Shown one piece after another: positions 58,500-64,000 of a stretch of DNA of 64,000 nt. This DNA comes from Lichenostomus cassidix (taxonomy: Eukaryota > Chordata > Aves > Passeriformes > Meliphagidae). Made by a program: the position numbers and the translations under genes. Under the pieces are notes generated by a model that was not told the origin of the DNA, ran no database searches, and was given only the letters and a program-made list of their open reading frames with translations. Position 1 is the first letter of the stretch. Every line of letters begins with the position of its first letter. Location of the stretch: assembly GCA_008360975.2 (NCBI GenBank), contig VLJF02000874.1:62001-126000 (forward strand). Direction: 5' to 3'.

Positions 58500-60265
58500 T
58501 TAGCTCCCATACAAACTTCTCAGTTTCTGGTATTTTTCATCTATTTCTTTAGCAGTTTCATTGATTCCCTCTTCCCAATTCTCTTTCATTACCACCAATT
58601 TTTCTTGGGTCATCTTTTCTAGGGCGTTTTGGGTAATATTTGTTATCATCCATATCATACAGGGGATTACACATGGGAGAAAAATAATACTTGTTAAAGC
58701 ACGCAGACCAATAAACACTATTCTTTTTATCCACCCCCCATTAAAGAAATTTTCCGACCAATTTGCTTTAAAAAGGGGAATCCACTTTTGGATGGGCACA
58801 TGTGCTAGTTGGCAGATGTTATGAGTGATATTCTTAATAATTTCCCTGTGGTCATCAATGTCCATGCAACATTCTGGTGAGTTAAATTTTCCACACACTC
58901 CACCCTCTTCTGCCAGGATGTAATCTAGGGCTAGTCTATTCTGATTTATCGCCACCCTCATTTGGTTTTGCTGTGCTGTTATAAGGTCTATTGCCAGGGT
59001 GGTTTGATTTGTTATGATTTTGTGGACTGCTGGTAATCTGATAATGCGGTTCAACATATAAATAGGGGTTCTATACCCCCAAGAACCATCTTGGGCCCAA
59101 GTGGCCCATAAGTACTGATGATTCTTTCTGGGGTCAATTGGTCATCTGCCCTCTTCTGAGTTCCCCCTATTAAATCTCTTTTTTGTCATTCTAGTTAATC
59201 ATAAAGTGGGACTCCCAACTCTCGTCCTTGAATCTAGGGTAATAGAAAGAAAGAAGGTCTAATCACTCCTAATGCACAACTTCCTGACCAATTTTGAGGT
59301 AAGGTAGCAGAAGCAGTATCCCCAGGTAACCAGAATAAACCTTTTGGAGCTTCCCAAAAGTTGTAATCTTCCCTTTTTATCTCTTCCCAAAATTTTGAAA
59401 TTCCTGGGACATCTAGGAATGGATTTACTTATTTTGCAATACATTCATATAATCCTTTGTGATCTATGTACACACACCCCATCTTTCCTCCTTCTCTAGA
59501 CCAGTACAGGTTAGGGGCTTTCGGTATCCACTGGGTATGGCTGCCATCTGTAACTAGGTAACATTTGCACGATAATTGGCCAACCTCTGTGTGATGCTTT
59601 GGTCCTTTTCTCCATATATACTCTTCACCAATGGTTTTGGCTCATAATTTCCATTGTCCCCATCGACTTCTTGCAGCTAATACATCTCTTTCCATTTTCA
59701 TCCACTTTAACACATCTCAGGCCCTTAAACTTATACCCTCCCATGGCCACATTTCAGTCATCTTGGTACCTCCACAAATCCAGCAATTGGACACATTAAA
59801 CTCTTTGCTTATTCTCTCTACCATGTCCAGAAATAGATTTTTCCCATATGGTATCATGCCTTCTTCTTCAACATCCCACACTCCTTTTTTTAGCTCTTTC
59901 TATGTGATTCAGTCTTCCACATTTCTACTTTTTGTCAAGCCTCCCTCCGGATCATGCTCGAAACAAATCCATTCTTCTTTTACAGGGCATTCTCCACCCA
60001 ATTTTTGTTTGCAATTCCCTGTGTTTTCGGTTAGCCAACACATTTGTCCTTCTTCTTCTCAAGTTCATAATTCAGGAAGATTGATACACTCGGTGTTCAG
60101 GTATGTATGTATCCTTACAAGTGACTTTGTAACATGCCCTGCATACAAGGGATAATAGCACTTGTCACAGCTTCCCAGGAGGTGGATACTCAATACCCAA
60201 GCTAGCCACAGGGGTCTGGCACAGGATATCCTCCCAGCCCTCACACCTATGGGGGCTCCTCCCAA
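58500..60265 (-). pseudogene. env: Endogenous retroviral env, disrupted
   Basis: The leader at the right (from 60265 on minus) has a hydrophobic signal-type stretch and stops at 60065. The surface-subunit region that follows is broken by frameshifts and stops, but a Cys-Trp-Ile-Cys motif of the CXXC type survives at 59774-59785. The last open frame (58500-59057, continuing upstream to about 59140 in the same frame) is the transmembrane subunit. It has a [13 protein letters not shown] segment just before a Cys cluster with seven residues between the first Cys and the Cys pair, then a glycosylation-rich ectodomain, one membrane span and a cytoplasmic tail. A CXXC motif with a Cys-Cys pair is characteristic of gamma-type Env with covalent subunits. 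No intact Env can be made. Confidence 0.75.
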
Positions 60266-60613
60266 GGTGGGGATAGTTCATCTGGCAAAGGCAGAGCCTG
60301 ACCCAGTCTTGACCCCTCTGTGCTTTCTCTTTACCTGGGTGTGGTATCTTCCTTCAGGACTCATCTTCTCCTTTTCCTGAAACCAGGTTCTTCACAATTG
60401 TTTAGAGTCTAATTGTCCAGATACCTGGGGAATACCCTATGCTTTTCACTTTTGGTGGCACTTAAGAAAAACACCAGAACCGTGAAATTATTACAATTAA
60501 CAAGATAAACTGGGAACTTTGGAACAATTGACTCAACTCATAGTGGTTAATTCTTATAATAGAATCTCACAAGCAGCTGTTAAGCATAGAAACTTGATAT
60601 AGGTCAGTGGTGG

Positions 60614-61345
60614 TCACAGGGTGGTCAATTCCTTAGGTCTTTTCCACAGGGTCAGCTTCAGACCTCCTGTCTGTCCAGTGACTGACCACTCAGTGGGAGC
60701 TGGAACTGGCCCTTTCACTCGGGTGATGTGACTCCAACCCCTCTCTTTGGTTTGGACTGTGGTGTTCGTCCTAAGAACCTGAAAAGGACCTTCATCTTCA
60801 GCAGTTAGCGGTGTATCCCTCCAGACTTTGATTAAAACCCAGTCACCTGGCTCAATTTTATGGATCTTAAAGTCTATGGGTGTAATTTGGGGCAGATATC
60901 CTTGCTTCCTTAGATCTTCCAGAGTGATGGCAATTGTCTGAATAAAATTTTTGGTGATATTCTCTCCTTCAGCATATCCACCTGTGCTAAAAGGGGTAGT
61001 CAAATAAGGCAGCCTGAACATAGCCTCATAGGGGGAAACTCCCAAGTCAGCCCATGGTCTGGCTCTAATCCTTAACAGGGCTAGTGGAATGCATTTTAAC
61101 CAATTCATTTGTGTCTCTTCCATTAATTTTGTTATGGTGTTCTTAAGTGTTTGATTCACCTGCTACACTTTCCCTGAGCTCTGGGGATGCCATGGTGTAT
61201 GAAGATGCCACTTTAGCCCCAAAGTTTCCATTATCTGGTGAAAAACCTTTGAGGTGAAATGAGGACCTGGGTCTGAGTCAATGGTATTGACCACCTCATA
61301 CCTAGGCATGCGATTCAGCATCAGAGACACCTTTGCCTTGCTTGT
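60614..61345 (-). pseudogene. pol: Endogenous retroviral integrase, C-terminal half, with nonsense codon
   Basis: On minus this starts inside the integrase core with a Ser-Asp-Pro-Gly-Pro-His-Phe motif holding the second catalytic Asp. The SSGKV motif follows, and the next codon, where the catalytic Glu normally stands, is TAG (61163-61165). The frame then continues in phase (60614-61159) through the rest of the core and the C-terminal domain with a GPFQVL motif, like gammaretroviral integrases. The match ends near 61340, where sequence resembling 37640-37680 begins, so the 5' part of the provirus is gone. Confidence 0.85.
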
Positions 61346-61849
61346 CCCCACCTGCCATCACTGCCTGCAGTGTTCTGCTCTAACTGCAACCTGGGGACAC
61401 TTTCTTAGTCAAGTCCCTCACAGGAATTTATTTAAAGTACAAGGAACTTCAGTGTTCCTATTTAAGGTTTTCTTCTTGAGAAGTTTTTTGCACACACTCC
61501 AAGGGACTGAGTCTGGTGCAAACAGCACCAAAGCCCCACGAGGGTCATTCAAGTCTCTGTGCTGTTGCTGTGCTGCTGAGCTGGGCTGGGCTCCTGGCAC
61601 AGAGGAGCTCCTGGCAAGCGGCAGCGCTGCAGAGAGACAGCTCTGCCCAGGAGCAGCTCCTGTGCACAGCCCAGCAGGGCTGGGGCACTGCCAGGCCATC
61701 TCAGGGACACCAGCAGGGCACACCCAGAGCTCACAGGTGCTCAGCATTGGCAGGGGCTGTGCCATGGCCCAGAGGGGGCTGTGTCATAGCCATGGGCACC
61801 GCTGGAGCTGTGTCAGAGAGCCACAGAGCAGCTGGGATGTCAGAAAGGA
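61346..61849 (+). repeat. Segment duplicated at 37191-37469 (inverted)
   Basis: Bases 61520-61840 match 37195-37480 in reverse. Bases 61340-61420 resemble 37570-37680 in reverse. The provirus is inserted in, or recombined into, this duplicated flank. Confidence 0.55.
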
Positions 61850-62460
61850 GCTGTGTGACATCACAGACTGGGTTGTGTGAGGGCACAGATTGGGCTATGT
61901 CATCGCAGAATTAGTTGTGTGAGGTCATGGAGCAGCTACAGGATCACAGAGGGGACTGTGTGACATCACAGGGCAGGCTGTGATATCGCCATGTTGCTGT
62001 ATGACATCAGAGCAGGCTGTGCAGTTACATAGTGAGCTGTGTAACATCATTGAGTGGCTGTATGGCATCACAGAGTGGGCTGTGTGACATTACTGACTGG
62101 CTTGTGACACCACAGAGCAGGCTGTGACATCCTAGAGCAGGGTGTGATCAGTGACATCATAGAGAGGGCTGTGGAATCACTGGTTGGTTGTGTCTCATCA
62201 AAGAGCAGGCTGTGACATCAGGGTGTGGCTGAATGACATCATACAGCAGGCTGTGAGGTCAGAGAGTAGACTGTGTGACATGACAGGGTGGTGATGTGAC
62301 ATCATCAAATGTGCTGTGACATCACAGGACAGCTTTATGTGACCATAGTGAAGGCTGTGTGACATCACAGAGTTGCCTTTGACATCACACAGTGGGCTAT
62401 GACAACACAGGGTGTCTGTGTGACATCACAGGGTGGCTGTGTGACATCACTGGGGAGGTG
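61850..62460 (+). repeat. TGACATCA minisatellite, array 3
   Basis: About 27 units of the TGTGTGACATCACAGAGTGGGCTG family. The sequence after it (62460-62610) matches 24000-24150. Confidence 0.85.
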
Positions 62461-62794
62461 ACTCTGCCCCAGCACCCCCTTACAGTTCCCCCAGACAAGT
62501 CCAACACTGCTCATGCACAGCAGGGTCCCCTGTCCCCCCAGGTCCCCCCCTGCCCCCCAGTGCCACAGCCTCCCCCAGAGGATGTTCCACCAGAGCCTGA
62601 CATGGGGACAGGGGAGACATTGTTACAGGTTCATTTATTTCACTCAAATACAATGTGAGACTCCTCATTTACATGAAGTCTCCGGGTTACAAAAGATGAA
62701 GGGATAATTAAATTGGAGAGAATGAATAATACTAATGCTTTGAAGACAACACCATCACAGCAGAAAAAATATAAATGAGGAGAGACTTGGCCTG
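62461..62794. other. Flank between minisatellite and OR pseudogene
   Basis: The match to 24000-24150 stops near 62615. The remainder (62616-62794) is AT-rich and is probably OR 3' flank. No separate gene. Confidence 0.4.
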
Positions 62795-63775
62795 TCATGA
62801 TGTGCACCAGGACCCAGTGAGAGAGGAAAACAGGCAGTCTGTGATAGCTGAAAAGCATCCAGAAATCAGTCCTGTGAGAGCTTTCTTGAGCTCCTGGTTC
62901 CTCAGGCTGGAGGTGATGGGGTTCAGTGCTGGAGGCACCACCGAGTACAGAACTGATACTACCAGATCCAGTGATGAGGAGGAGGTGGAAGGGGGCTTCA
63001 GGTAGGCAAACATGGCAGTGCTGATAACCAGGGAGACCATGGCCAGGTGAGGGAGGCATGTGGAAAAGGCTTTGTGCTGTCCCTGCTCAGAGGGGATCCT
63101 CAGCACAGCCCTGAACATCTGCACATAGGAGAAAACAATGAACACAAAACAGCCAGAAGACATCCAAACAGTAATGACCATGAGCCAAAGTTCCCTGAGG
63201 CTGGAGTGTGAACAGGAGAGCTTGAGGATCTGGGACACTTCACAGAAGAACTGGCCCAGGGCATTGCCCTGGCACAGGGGCAGGGAAAATGTATTGGCTG
63301 TGTGCAGCAGAGCAGTGAGAAAGCCACTGGCCCAGGCAGCTGCTGCCATGTGGGCACAAGTTCTGCTGCCCAGGAGGGTCCCACAGTGCAGGGGTTTGCA
63401 GAAGGACACAGAGCGGTCATAATATGTGATGGTGAGGAGATAATACGCGGCTGAAATATAAAAAAAAAAAAAAAATTAACAGCTGAGCAGCACATCCTGC
63501 ATAGGAGATGTCCCTGGTGTCCCAGAGGGAATTGTGCATGGCTTTGGGGACAGTGGAGCAGATGGAGCCCAGGTCAGTGAGGGCCAGGTTGAGCAGGAAG
63601 AAGAACATGGGGTGTGCAGGTGGTGGCCACAGGCTACAGCGCTGATGATGAGGCTGTTGGCCAGGAGGGCAGCCAGGGAGATGCCCAGCAAGAGGCAGAA
63701 GTGCAGGAGCTGCAGCTGCTGTGTGTCTGCCAATGCCAGGAGGAGGAAGTGGCTGATGGAGCTGCTGTTGGACAT
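62795..63775 (-). pseudogene. Olfactory receptor pseudogene, OR14-like, copy 2
   Basis: ATG at 63773-63775 with the same N-terminus and TM1 as copy 1. It has the same two-base loss before MFFFLLNLALTDLG (near 63606-63612). A further break lies at an A-run of about 16 (63460-63476 on plus), where TM3 coding shifts frame. The rest is open to 62795: DRY is Asp-Arg-Ser, and CKPLHCG, KAFSTCLPHL and TM7 are present, but the NPxIY motif reads NPITS. The C-terminal RNQELKKAL is typical, with extra residues to the stop. Two frameshifts make it nonfunctional. Confidence 0.85.
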
Positions 63776-64000
63776 TTGCTGTGTCTGGCCATGGGGACCT
63801 GTTGATGGAGAAAAGGACAGTGACAAGTCAGGAGAGGCTGCTTTGAGCCAAAGCTGTGCCATTCCCTGCAGACTGTCCCACTGGGACTCATCCACCCTTG
63901 TTCCTTCTCTGGGAAAACCTTCATCCAGGTCCCTGCCTGAGCTCCACTTGTACTGTCTGAGTGTGCCATGAGCAGCCAGGCCTGTGCGTGAGGCTCTCGA
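63776..64000 (-). other. OR pseudogene 2 upstream flank
   Basis: Matches 27957-28180 closely. The duplication runs off the window end. Confidence 0.6.

Overview
This window looks like nuclear DNA from a bird, most likely a songbird. The evidence is five copies of one compact C2H2 zinc-finger gene family that I recognise from passerine genomes, OR14-type olfactory receptor remnants, CR1 LINE 3' ends, LTR elements with bird-like features, and part of an A-clade R2 retrotransposon with three zinc fingers and a Myb motif. Genes are sparse, and most of the sequence is repeats and segmental duplications. The species cannot be fixed from sequence alone.

Zinc-finger genes: five units, named A-E here. 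A (538-1532, minus), B (11698-12694, plus) and D (31161-32406, plus) have open two-exon coding sequences. C (19481-20391, plus) has a stop codon before the fingers. E (44081-45003, minus) lost its first coding exon and has a stop before its last finger. GC-rich, purine-rich, probably noncoding first exons with splice donors lie upstream of C (ending 16885) and D (ending 30559, with a related donor at 29553). In A, B and E the matching position is occupied by an LTR-like repeat. All five units keep a decayed extra finger just past the stop.

Layout: 0-5.4 kb holds ZNF A, an LTR-like repeat and two LTRs in inverted orientation around a 40-bp minisatellite. 5.4-9.5 kb holds dispersed repeats and an R2 fragment that encodes only the DNA-binding end. 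9.5-15.2 kb is ZNF B with flanks. 15.6-16.2 kb has an unrecognised frameshifted coding remnant. 16.3-25.3 kb is ZNF C with a promoter, a CCCAGT minisatellite and downstream duplications. 25.3-35.2 kb is a central spacer with an OR pseudogene and ZNF D. 35.2-48 kb is largely an inverted copy of the C and B flanks, with ZNF E, minisatellites and a clean solo LTR. 48-53 kb is CR1, minisatellite and an LTR-like element. 53.7-56.6 kb is an unrecognised gene with a TATA box and internally repeated coding sequence. 57.8-61.3 kb is the 3' half of a gammaretrovirus-like provirus (integrase, env, 3' LTR), minus strand, with inactivating lesions. 61.8-64 kb is a CRE-like minisatellite and a second OR pseudogene.

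The main theme is local amplification of a zinc-finger gene together with its flanks, in both orientations, followed by decay of some copies and repeated insertion of retroelements. The least conventional items are the R2 fragment, the TATA-driven repetitive gene, and the large inverted duplication around ZNF D. Boundaries of repeats and duplications were judged by eye and are approximate.
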